The notes under the pieces are model-generated. The model was not told where the DNA came from. It ran no database searches and saw nothing but the letters and a program-made list of their open reading frames with translations. Positions 36,143 through 43,899 of a stretch of 64,000 nucleotides of DNA are shown piece by piece (positions within the stretch are counted from its first letter, which is position 1; each line of letters starts with the position of its first letter). Origin of the DNA: Archangium violaceum Cb vi76 (GTDB lineage Bacteria > Myxococcota > Myxococcia > Myxococcales > Myxococcaceae); NCBI RefSeq assembly GCF_000733295.1, contig NZ_JPMI01000045.1, positions 1 through 64,000 of the forward strand, read 5' to 3'. A program made the position numbers and the translations under genes.

Positions 36143-36916
36143 TCAGAACCGGTGTACCACGAAATTGAGGTGACGGCCGGTGCGCCCCGCGTCACGCCGG
36201 TGCGAGAAGAATCGCTCCGCATCACACGAGGTGCAGTGGGGGAGCACATCCACGTGCGCCGCCTTCAGCCCCGCTCCCAGCAACGTGTCCCGCACCGACC
36301 GTGTGAGATCCAACCGCACGTCCGCGCCCGCGCGCACCACCACCTCCGGCCCGAAGCCCGCGGTGAAGCGCTGGCCCAGGTCCTCGGAGACGACGTAGCA
36401 GCAGCGCTGGATGGACGGGCCCACCGCCGCGAGCAACCGCTCGGGCCGCGAGCCCCGGGCCACCAGCGCCTCCACCGCCCGCGCCACGATGCGCGCCTCC
36501 GTCCCCCGCCACCCCGAGTGCACCGCCGCCACCCGCCGGCCCTCTGGATCCACCAGCAGCACCGGCACACAGTCCGCCGTCCCCACCGCCACCCAGTGCT
36601 CCGGCCGCTCCGTCCACAGCGCGTCCGCCTCCCCCTCCGATGGCCGCAGCGCCCCCGTCGTCCCCTCCCCCGCTCCGGCCTCCACCACCCGGTCTCCATG
36701 CACCTGACTCACCCTGTGCAACGCCTCGAGCGCCGCGCCCGCCGCCACCGCCAGCCGCCGATGGTTCTCCTCCACCCGCTCTCGGAGGTCACCCACCGAG
36801 AAGCCCAGGTTGAGCGAGGCATGGGGGCCCTCGGACACGCCTCCCGCTCGGGTGGCGAAGCCATGGGGCACGGGGAGCAGTGAGGACGTCACCAATGACG
36901 AAGGGTGTACGGACAT
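36143..36916 (-). CDS. pgeF: Peptidoglycan editing factor PgeF / laccase-domain protein
   Basis: A 257-residue multicopper-polyphenol-oxidase-domain (YfiH) protein. The zinc site residues are visible: H in VSQVHGDRVVEAG, C in GTADCVPVLL and H in AAVHSGWRGTEA. It ends SHRRDAGRTGRHLNFV, as in the family. YfiH/PgeF homologues have been linked to purine-nucleoside phosphorolysis and to peptidoglycan precursor editing. ATG 36916 is used; a TTG 30 bases upstream is unlikely. It diverges from the diguanylate cyclase gene. Confidence 0.9.
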   Translation of the reverse strand: MSVHPSSLVTSSLLPVPHGFATRAGGVSEGPHASLNLGFSVGDLRERVEENHRRLAVAAGAALEALHRVSQVHGDRVVEAGAGEGTTGALRPSEGEADALWTERPEHWVAVGTADCVPVLLVDPEGRRVAAVHSGWRGTEARIVARAVEALVARGSRPERLLAAVGPSIQRCCYVVSEDLGQRFTAGFGPEVVVRAGADVRLDLTRSVRDTLLGAGLKAAHVDVLPHCTSCDAERFFSHRRDAGRTGRHLNFVVHRF

Positions 36917-36979
36917 GGGTGGCTTCGTAGAGGGCTTCCGATGCAATCACAGCATCGAATGATTTCTGACGGTGACCGT

Positions 36980-37009
36980 TTGACAGTGTGCGTCACCCGA
37001 TCTGACAAT
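36980..37009 (+). promoter_or_regulatory. Sigma-70-like promoter for the diguanylate cyclase gene
   Basis: TTGACA at 36980-36985 and GACAAT at 37004-37009 are spaced 18 bases apart, about 23 bases upstream of the ATG at 37032. The match is good for this GC-rich genome. Confidence 0.6.
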
Positions 37010-37031
37010 CCGAGAAACTTACAGGGGCACT

Positions 37032-38942
37032 ATGGCTTTGGCTCTCGAAACCGTTGGCAGGAAGCTCCTCTGGAGCGTCGCCCTGCCCGGTCTGCTCGCG
37101 GGCTTGCTGGGGCTGGGCTACTTCTGGCGTGAGGCGCGGAACGCGGCCCGGGACGCCACGCACGACGAGGCGATGGTGCTGGCGGAGTTCGTCGCCACCA
37201 CCTTCCGGTTGCCCACGCCCGAGGGCCTTCCCCCCCACTTCCCCGTCACCGAGCTGATGCGGTCGGACACCCGGCTGCTGCGCTCCACGGCGGAGCTGAA
37301 CATCCTGTCCCCGGACGGCCACATCCGCTGGTCCGTGAGCCCGCGGGAGGTGGGCACGCGGCACCCCGACGCCGAGCGTCTCACGGCCCCCGGCCCCCAG
37401 TGGGCCCGCTCGGATGCCCATGAGACGGAGGTGCTCCGCTCGCTCGGTGAGAAGACGTGCGAGGGCTGCCATCCCGACGCCCAGGGTACGCGCGTGGGCA
37501 TGGTGCACCTGCGCGTGTCCGAGCCCGTGGTGCACCGCGAGCTCACCCATGCCCTCGGCGCCGCGTTCGTGGCCGTGCTGGTGCTGGGCGCCATGCTCAT
37601 CGTCGCCACCGGCACCTCCCTGCACTTCTTCCTCACCCGCCCCCTGCGCCGGCTCACGGCCGCCATGCGGCGCGCCGAGGAGGGTGACTTCCTGGTGCGC
37701 GCCGAGGTGCGCGGCTCGGATGAGCTCTCCCGGCTCGGCTCGGCCTTCAACGCCATGCTGGCGCGCCTCACCTCCATGAAGGCCGAGGAGATCGACACCC
37801 ACCGCGATCTCCAGGTGACGAAGTGGAAGCTCTCCCTCAAGGAGGAGTTGGAGGAGCGCATCGCCGAGCTGGCCCTGCTCTTCGACGTGGCGCGCTCGGT
37901 CAACTCCACCATCGAGCTGTCCGAGCTGCTCTCGCGCGTCACCCGGCTGGTGCCCGAGCGGCTCCACATCCCCGACTTCTCCATCATGCTCGTCAACGCG
38001 GAGGGGCTGCTGGAGGTCAAGAGCACCTTCCCGGAGCACCCGGAGCTGGAGGGCATGACGGTACAGCCCGGCGAAGGGGCCAGCGGACGCGCCGCGGAGT
38101 TGCAGCGCGTGGTGTACGTGCCGGACATCAAGGATCCCTCGAGCGCCTTCGCCCGGAGTGTGCTGATGCCCGGGCACGACACCGGGGCGGTGCTGTGCAT
38201 CCCCATGGTGCACATGGACTCGGTGCTCGGCGTGCTCAACTTCCGGCGCCCCGAGATCGCCAGCTTCGCCCCCGAGGAGCTGGAGCTGCTCACCGCGGTG
38301 GCCGATCAGGCCGCCACGGCGGTGAAGAACGCCATGCTCCACGCCGAGGCGGTGAAGCTCACCATGACGGACCCCCTCACCGGGGTGCCCAACCGCCGCC
38401 ACCTCTTCGCGCGCCTGGAGCTGGAGGTGGCTCGCGCCCAGCGCTTCGGCACGCCCATGTCCATCCTCATGGTGGACATCGACCACTTCAAGAAGCTCAA
38501 CGACGCCGCGGGCCACCGCGCCGGTGACGAGACGCTGCGCAAGGTGTGCGATGTGCTCCGCGCCCGCCTGCGCAAGGTGGACACCCTCGCGCGCTACGGC
38601 GGCGAGGAGTTCATGCTGGTGCTCTCCAACGTCTCCAAGGACGACGCCTTCGACGTCGCCGAGAAGCTCCGGCGCTCCATCATGGAGGCTCCCCAGCTCG
38701 CCGCCCCCACCCAGCCCGGCGGCCACATCACCGTCTCCATCGGCGTGGCCACCATGCCCACCGACTCCACCTCGCAGGACACCCTGGTGGATTGCGCCGA
38801 CGCCGCCCTCTACGCCAGCAAGCGCGCCGGACGGAACAGCGTCACCGCCTATACGTCCGGCATGGAGCTGCACCCCGGCCGCGAACGCGGCCTCTCCCGC
38901 CCCAACGATCCCTCCTCCCCCACCAGCATCGCCAAGGCGTGA
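37032..38942 (+). CDS. Membrane diguanylate cyclase with heme-motif sensor, HAMP, GAF and GGDEF
   Basis: A 636-residue protein. TM1 is at about 13-31. A periplasmic sensor follows (32-171) with a CxxCH heme c motif, CEGCH (143-147). TM2 (172-195) is followed by a HAMP domain (about 197-250), a GAF domain (285-440, FDVARSVNSTIELSELL onwards) and a C-terminal GGDEF domain. The active site is YGGEEF and the inhibitory I-site RKVD lies exactly 5 residues before it, so a functional c-di-GMP synthase with product feedback is expected. The heme could sense redox state or a gas. ATG 37032 lies after an unusually good promoter. Confidence 0.93.
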   Translation: MALALETVGRKLLWSVALPGLLAGLLGLGYFWREARNAARDATHDEAMVLAEFVATTFRLPTPEGLPPHFPVTELMRSDTRLLRSTAELNILSPDGHIRWSVSPREVGTRHPDAERLTAPGPQWARSDAHETEVLRSLGEKTCEGCHPDAQGTRVGMVHLRVSEPVVHRELTHALGAAFVAVLVLGAMLIVATGTSLHFFLTRPLRRLTAAMRRAEEGDFLVRAEVRGSDELSRLGSAFNAMLARLTSMKAEEIDTHRDLQVTKWKLSLKEELEERIAELALLFDVARSVNSTIELSELLSRVTRLVPERLHIPDFSIMLVNAEGLLEVKSTFPEHPELEGMTVQPGEGASGRAAELQRVVYVPDIKDPSSAFARSVLMPGHDTGAVLCIPMVHMDSVLGVLNFRRPEIASFAPEELELLTAVADQAATAVKNAMLHAEAVKLTMTDPLTGVPNRRHLFARLELEVARAQRFGTPMSILMVDIDHFKKLNDAAGHRAGDETLRKVCDVLRARLRKVDTLARYGGEEFMLVLSNVSKDDAFDVAEKLRRSIMEAPQLAAPTQPGGHITVSIGVATMPTDSTSQDTLVDCADAALYASKRAGRNSVTAYTSGMELHPGRERGLSRPNDPSSPTSIAKA

Positions 38943-39006
38943 GTCTGGAATGGAAAGGCCCGCGCCACCTCGGGGGTGACACGGGCCTGGACTCGAGGAC
39001 CTCGAT

Positions 39007-39041
39007 ACCCTCACCCCGACCCTCTCCCGAGGGGAGAGGGA
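39007..39041. repeat. Half copy of the palindromic intergenic repeat
   Basis: ACCCTCACCCCGACCCTCTC followed by CCGAGGGGAGAGGGA. Same family and orientation as the 23.4-kb copy, between the diguanylate cyclase gene and the convergent HtrA gene. Confidence 0.75.
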
Positions 39042-39078
39042 GTGGATTGTCGAGTGGGGGGCGAGGGGTGATGGGTCG

Positions 39079-40530
39079 CTACGGAATGTGCAGGGCTCGC
39101 AGGAAACGGCCGTTGCCCGGCACCTCCACGCGCAACAGCAGCGTGCTGCCCGCGGGCGCCTTGCGGATGATCTTCGCAAACTCCTCCGCGTTGCGCACCG
39201 GCTTGCGATCCACTTCCACCACCACCATCCCCGGCTGGAGATCCGCTCGCTCCGCCGGCGAGCCCGGCAACACGTCCGTCACCAGCGCCCCCTGCTCCGA
39301 GCGCAGCCCCGTCCGCTCCACGATCCGCGGATCCACGTTGCTCAACGACACGCCCACGCGCGCCTTGGAGGACTGCTCCGTCTCCTCGCCGCCACGCCGC
39401 TGACGCGAGCTCACCCCCTCGCGGTCCGGACGCGTCCCCAGCTGCACCTTCAGCGCCTGCCTCTTGCCATCCCGGAAGACGTCCACCGTCGACGTGGTGC
39501 CCGGCTTCTTCAGCGCCACCGTGCGCGTCAGCTGGCCTCCCGAGCCCACCTTCTGCCCGTCGATGGCCACGATGACGTCGTCCGACTTCATGCCCGCCTT
39601 GCCCGCCGGGGAGCCCTCGTTCACCTGCGACACGATCGCGCCCTCGTTGACCGGCAACCGCAACGCCTTGGCCAGGTCCTGCGTCAGATCCTGGATGCCG
39701 ATGCCCAGCCACGCACGCGTCACCGCGCCGTCCTTCTCCAGCTGCGGCATGAGCGCCTTCACCAGGTTGCTCGGCACCGCGAAGCCGATGCCCGTGCCCC
39801 CGCCCACGATGGCCGTGTTGATGCCCACCACCTCGCCCCTCAGATTGAAGAGCGGACCACCCGAGTTGCCCGGGTTGATGGCCGCGTCCGTCTGCAGGAA
39901 GTCGTCGTACGGGCCGGAGTGGATGTCGCGGGCTCGCGCCGAGAGGATGCCGCTGCTCACGCTCGAGGCCAGACCGAACGGGTTGCCGATGGCCACCACC
40001 CAGTCACCCACGCGCAGCGCGTCCGAGTCCCCCAGCTTCACCGTCTGCAGGTTCTCCACCTTGCCCTTGAGCCGGATGAGGGCCACGTCCGTCAGCGGAT
40101 CCGTCCCGACGATCTCCGCGTCGAAGCTGCGCCCATCGTCCAGGCGCACGCGGATGGCCACCGCGCCCTCGACGACGTGGTTGTTGGTCAACACCAGGCC
40201 CTTGGCGTCGATGATGAAGCCCGAGCCCGAGCCCTGCCGGATCTGCTCACGCCCTCGGCCCCGGCCCTCTCCGCCTCCGAAGAAGCGATCCATGAAGGGA
40301 TTCTCTCCCTGTCCGAAACCGGAGGCCTTGGACTGCACGTCCACGTTGACGACCGCCCCCTTCACGGACTCGACCAGGGGGGCGAGCGAAGGCAGGGCCT
40401 GCGCTTCCCGGGTGGCCGGCTGGGTTGGAGGAGCGGAAGGAGCCGCCGTCTGGGCCTGCGCCAGCACCGGCAGCGCTACGATGAGGGCGCCCGTAAGAGC
40501 GCGCCGCGATGCATTCAGTCGCTTGATCAT
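39079..40530 (-). CDS. HtrA/DegP-type periplasmic serine protease
   Basis: A 483-residue protease. The signal peptide is about 1-27 (MIKRLNASRRALTGALIVALPVLAQA). A trypsin-like domain carries the triad H in LTNNHVV, D in TDVALIRL and S in NPGNSGGPLF. Two PDZ domains follow (RAWLGIGIQDL... and ARVGVSLSNV...). It is a Do-type protease/chaperone for misfolded envelope proteins. ATG 40530 has GGGGAG 3 bases upstream. The PDZ spacer contains a Glu/Arg/Ser-rich stretch. Which DegP/DegQ/DegS paralogue it is cannot be told. Confidence 0.95.
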   Translation of the reverse strand: MIKRLNASRRALTGALIVALPVLAQAQTAAPSAPPTQPATREAQALPSLAPLVESVKGAVVNVDVQSKASGFGQGENPFMDRFFGGGEGRGRGREQIRQGSGSGFIIDAKGLVLTNNHVVEGAVAIRVRLDDGRSFDAEIVGTDPLTDVALIRLKGKVENLQTVKLGDSDALRVGDWVVAIGNPFGLASSVSSGILSARARDIHSGPYDDFLQTDAAINPGNSGGPLFNLRGEVVGINTAIVGGGTGIGFAVPSNLVKALMPQLEKDGAVTRAWLGIGIQDLTQDLAKALRLPVNEGAIVSQVNEGSPAGKAGMKSDDVIVAIDGQKVGSGGQLTRTVALKKPGTTSTVDVFRDGKRQALKVQLGTRPDREGVSSRQRRGGEETEQSSKARVGVSLSNVDPRIVERTGLRSEQGALVTDVLPGSPAERADLQPGMVVVEVDRKPVRNAEEFAKIIRKAPAGSTLLLRVEVPGNGRFLRALHIP

Positions 40531-40686
40531 GGTCTCCCCCGAAATAAGACGGAAAGACGGCAAGGCAAGGCGGATCCGCCCTGCCCGCGCGACTGGGAAA
40601 CAGTGAGGCCCTCCTTCTCTTCCCGAGAATGGGAGCCAGGGATGTAGGCGCCACACCCTCAACAGCCCGGCGAGCGCCCCGGCCCC

Positions 40687-42276
40687 CTACCCCGGGCGGT
40701 ACACCCGGTAGTCGATCTCCGGGAAGAGGTTGTTCTTGCCCTCGAGGTGGGCCAGCCAGCCCTCGTCGATGGTCCCGTTCCGGATCTGCTCGTGCAGGCG
40801 CTGGAAGCGGAGGATGTGCTCCTGCGTGCGGCGTATGGCGTAGTCCACCATGGTCCCGGTCTTCATGATGAAGGCCCAATCCGAGGCCTGGGCCAACAGG
40901 AGCTCGCGCGCCGCCTGGTTGAGTGCCCGGCGCATGAGCGTCGGGGCATCGGGGTGGTCCTTCGCCAGGGCCACCATCTGCCGCGAACAGTGGTGGAGGT
41001 GCCGGTAGATCCAATCGTTGGAGCCGTCCAGCCACATGTTGGCGTAGCCACCCGCGCCCCACGAGGACAGGGGCGGCGTGGCCACCTGGTTCTCCGGGTG
41101 CTCGGCCAGATCGTCCGAGGGCGCCACCAGCTGGAACGTCTTCTGCTCCCGGGCCACCTTGCGGATGAGCGCCTCGAGGAACCAGGGTCCCTCGAACCAC
41201 CAATGGCCGTAGAGCTCGGCGTCGTAGGGCGCCACCACCACCGGCTTGCGGCCTCCCATCTTCCCCGCGAGCCACTCGAACTGCTTCTCGCGGTTGAAGA
41301 GGAAGTTGCCCGCGTGGAGGGCGGCCCGCTCGCGCGCGACGTCCGGCTCGTAGGGCTGCTTGTCCTGCGTCTTGCCGGTGATCCGGTAGTACTTGAAGCC
41401 CGTGTTCTTGCGATCCCCGGTGGGCTGGATGAAGGGCCGGATGTAGTCCAGGTCCAGGTCCCAGCCGATGTCCCGGTAGAACTCGCGGTAGACGGGGTCC
41501 CCCGGGTAGCCGTGCTGGGAGCTCCACACCTGCTGGCTGCTCTCGGGATCCCGCGCGTACGCGGCCACGCCCGCTTCCGTGTAGATGGGCGCGAAGGGGC
41601 CATGCAGCGGCCGCGGCGTGGCATCCGTCAGGGCGTGCGTGTCCACGAAGAAGTAACGGATGCGCTCGGCCGCCAGGTACTTCTCCACCCCGGGGAAGTA
41701 GCCGCACTCGGCCAGCCAGATGCCCGGCGCGTCCCGGCCAAAGGTCTGCCGGTAGTGGTTGGCCGCCACGGTGATCTGCGCGCGCACCGCCTCGGGCGTC
41801 TGCTGCATCAGCGGCAGGAAACCGTGCGTGGCGTTGCAGGTGATGATCTCCACGTGCCCCGCGTCCTGCAGCCGACGGAACGCGCTCACCAGATCCCTCT
41901 TGTAGCGCTCGCGGAAGGCGCCGCGCAGCGTCTCGAAGTGGTCCCGGTAGAAGTGGGCCAGCCGGCTGAAGACGGGATCGTTCTGGGTGCGGTGCACCTC
42001 GCGCGCGCCCAGCTCACACAGCTGGTCCAGCTTGCGCGCATAGCGGCCCATGAGCAGCTCGTCGCGCAGCATGGTGACGAGCGTGGGCGTGAGCGTCATC
42101 GTCACCCGGTAGGGCACGCCCTCTTCCGCCAGCCGATCGAAGACGAGCAACAGCGGGAGGTACGTCTCCGAGATGGCCTCGTAGAGCCAGTCCTCCTCGA
42201 GGAAGTCCTCGTATTCGGGGTGACGGACGAACGGCAGGTGGGCATGCAGGACGAGCGCGAGCGAGCCGATGCTCAT
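40687..42276 (-). CDS. GH57 family 1,4-alpha-glucan branching enzyme
   Basis: A 529-residue glycoside hydrolase family 57 protein: a (beta/alpha)7 barrel with LVLHAHLPFVRHPE at the N-terminus. The nucleophile Glu is in IWLAECGYFPG and the acid/base Asp in VVAPYDAELYGHWWFEGP. The C-terminal helical DUF1957 region holds WAFIMKTGTMVDYAIRRTQEH. Branching enzymes of this family transfer alpha-1,4 chains to alpha-1,6 positions in glycogen; amylase or 4-alpha-glucanotransferase activity is the alternative. It follows the DUF4912 gene by 9 bases, as often seen in myxobacteria. Confidence 0.9.
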   Translation of the reverse strand: MSIGSLALVLHAHLPFVRHPEYEDFLEEDWLYEAISETYLPLLLVFDRLAEEGVPYRVTMTLTPTLVTMLRDELLMGRYARKLDQLCELGAREVHRTQNDPVFSRLAHFYRDHFETLRGAFRERYKRDLVSAFRRLQDAGHVEIITCNATHGFLPLMQQTPEAVRAQITVAANHYRQTFGRDAPGIWLAECGYFPGVEKYLAAERIRYFFVDTHALTDATPRPLHGPFAPIYTEAGVAAYARDPESSQQVWSSQHGYPGDPVYREFYRDIGWDLDLDYIRPFIQPTGDRKNTGFKYYRITGKTQDKQPYEPDVARERAALHAGNFLFNREKQFEWLAGKMGGRKPVVVAPYDAELYGHWWFEGPWFLEALIRKVAREQKTFQLVAPSDDLAEHPENQVATPPLSSWGAGGYANMWLDGSNDWIYRHLHHCSRQMVALAKDHPDAPTLMRRALNQAARELLLAQASDWAFIMKTGTMVDYAIRRTQEHILRFQRLHEQIRNGTIDEGWLAHLEGKNNLFPEIDYRVYRPG

Positions 42277-42285
42277 GTCTTCTCC

Positions 42286-43767
42286 CTACCGGCCCAGATC
42301 CGAGGAGGAAGGACGCATCCACGCCCAGACCCATTGCTCGGAGGACCCGCCCGGCCCTTGCGAACGCGCCCACTCGTCGGAGGAGCCGCTCGGCCCCTGG
42401 GACTTCATCCACCACGACTCGGCGGGACCCGCCTGCGTCCGCGAGGCCGTGGCCTGCTCGGAGGAGCCGCCCGGACCCTGCGACCGCATCCACTGCTGCT
42501 CCGAGGAGCCAGCGGGACCCCAGGAGCCCATCCACGGCTGCTCCGAGGAGCCCTCGGCGCGGCGGGCCTGGAGATAATCCTGGCCGGGGGGCACCTCGTC
42601 CGGGGCACCGGGGCCGGTGCGCTCGCGCTGGCGCTCGGGGATGTCCTCGAAGCCCCCGCTGCCCGGCAGGGCCACGCGGCGCCAGAGGATGTACTCGCGC
42701 TCCTCGTAGGGCGGGGTCCGGGTGGGCGCGGTGGCCGCCACCGCCTCCATCTCTCCGCCCCGGACGGCGACGGGCGGCATGCGCAGGTAGCGCACCGAGA
42801 TGTCCTCGGACGGCCCTCCCGGCGGCAGGAAGATGCGGTTGGAGGAGTGGCCGATGCGGCGCGAGCGGCCGCTACTGCCCACGAAATGGATCTCCACACG
42901 GTAGGGACGGCCGGGCGGCAGCCCGTGGATGTAGTAGCTGCGCGACTCGAGCGCGACGTCGATCACCCGCACCAGCACGTCGGCGTCGTCATAGACGCGC
43001 AGCACGGCGCGCGGCGACTGCATCCCGTCCAGGGCACGCCGCCGGGCCTCGGCGCTGAAGTCCCAGAGCACGAAGAGCGTATGCGGATCTCTCGCCAGCA
43101 GCAGCGCCGTGTCGTCCTCGTAGTCCATCGGCAGCTCGCCGAGCCGCTCGGCGTAGTCGGGCGAGCCGAGCGCCTCACGGGGCCGGCGGTTCTGCGCCTC
43201 GGTGAGGTGGTGGTGCCAGGCCTCCTGCTCTCCCGCCATGCGGGCCACGAAGAAGCCCTCCACCAGCGGCTCGGCGGCATGCTGCGCCACGGGGACGGCC
43301 TCCGGAGGCGCGGCCGGGTCCACCGGCGTCACCAGGGTGACCTCCTCGTCGACCGAGAGCCGGCCCGGCGACCTGGGCTTGGGCGGGAAGGTCACCACCT
43401 CCGCGGGGCGGGGCAGGGGGCGGACCGGGGTCTTCTCGTCGTCATCGCCGGGCAGGGGGTGCTCCGGGGCGGCGGGCTGCTTGGGACGCTCGTCCTCGGG
43501 CTTCTCGGTGCGCGAGGCCGCCGAGACGGCCACCGGGGCCTTGCGTGAGCCCGTCGTCCCCACCGTCCCATCCGCCGGACGCGTCTTCTGCTTGACGGCC
43601 CCCTTCCCCTGCTCCTCGAGGCCCGCCAGCTTCGCCAGCCTGGGCACCCGCTTCGCGAGCGCCGCCAGCAGGTCCTTCTTGGTCTTGAGCTTGCTATGCC
43701 CGCGTCCGAGATGCTTGCGCGCGAGCTCCCGCAGGTACTCCACCGTGACGCTCTTGAAGTCGGCCAT
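42286..43767 (-). CDS. DUF4912-domain protein with Rho-N-like N-terminus and GSSEQ repeats
   Basis: A 493-residue protein. The N-terminal 40 residues (TVEYLRELARKHLGRGHSKLKTKKDLLAAL) are a SAP/Rho-N-like helix-extended-loop-helix. A Pro/Glu-rich linker leads to a DUF4912 domain (about 205-350, LLLARDPHTLFVLWDF...RVEIHFVGSSGRSRRIGHSSNRIFLPPG). The C-terminal 90 residues repeat Trp/Met/Ser-Gln-Gly-Pro units, each ending in GSSEQ. Start ATG 43767. DUF4912 is a beta-sandwich often encoded near glycogen-branching enzymes. Its role is unknown. Confidence 0.8.
   Translation of the reverse strand: MADFKSVTVEYLRELARKHLGRGHSKLKTKKDLLAALAKRVPRLAKLAGLEEQGKGAVKQKTRPADGTVGTTGSRKAPVAVSAASRTEKPEDERPKQPAAPEHPLPGDDDEKTPVRPLPRPAEVVTFPPKPRSPGRLSVDEEVTLVTPVDPAAPPEAVPVAQHAAEPLVEGFFVARMAGEQEAWHHHLTEAQNRRPREALGSPDYAERLGELPMDYEDDTALLLARDPHTLFVLWDFSAEARRRALDGMQSPRAVLRVYDDADVLVRVIDVALESRSYYIHGLPPGRPYRVEIHFVGSSGRSRRIGHSSNRIFLPPGGPSEDISVRYLRMPPVAVRGGEMEAVAATAPTRTPPYEEREYILWRRVALPGSGGFEDIPERQRERTGPGAPDEVPPGQDYLQARRAEGSSEQPWMGSWGPAGSSEQQWMRSQGPGGSSEQATASRTQAGPAESWWMKSQGPSGSSDEWARSQGPGGSSEQWVWAWMRPSSSDLGR
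42300..42555. repeat. Tandem GSSEQ-type repeats in the DUF4912 gene
   Basis: Six or seven imperfect units of about 45 bases, each encoding a SQGP.GSSEQ.W-type motif, with the reverse-complement form CTGCTCGGAGGACCC recurring. The copy number may vary. Confidence 0.6.
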
Positions 43768-43899
43768 AGGCACCTATCGGCTTAGGTCGCCAGGGCTCGG
43801 GGGTCAACGAGCGATTTCACTACTGTTCGTGGTCTTACCTCGGGACTCGTCGGGGGGCGGTGACAAGCCGGGAGTCGACTTTGTATTCTCCCGTCCGCC

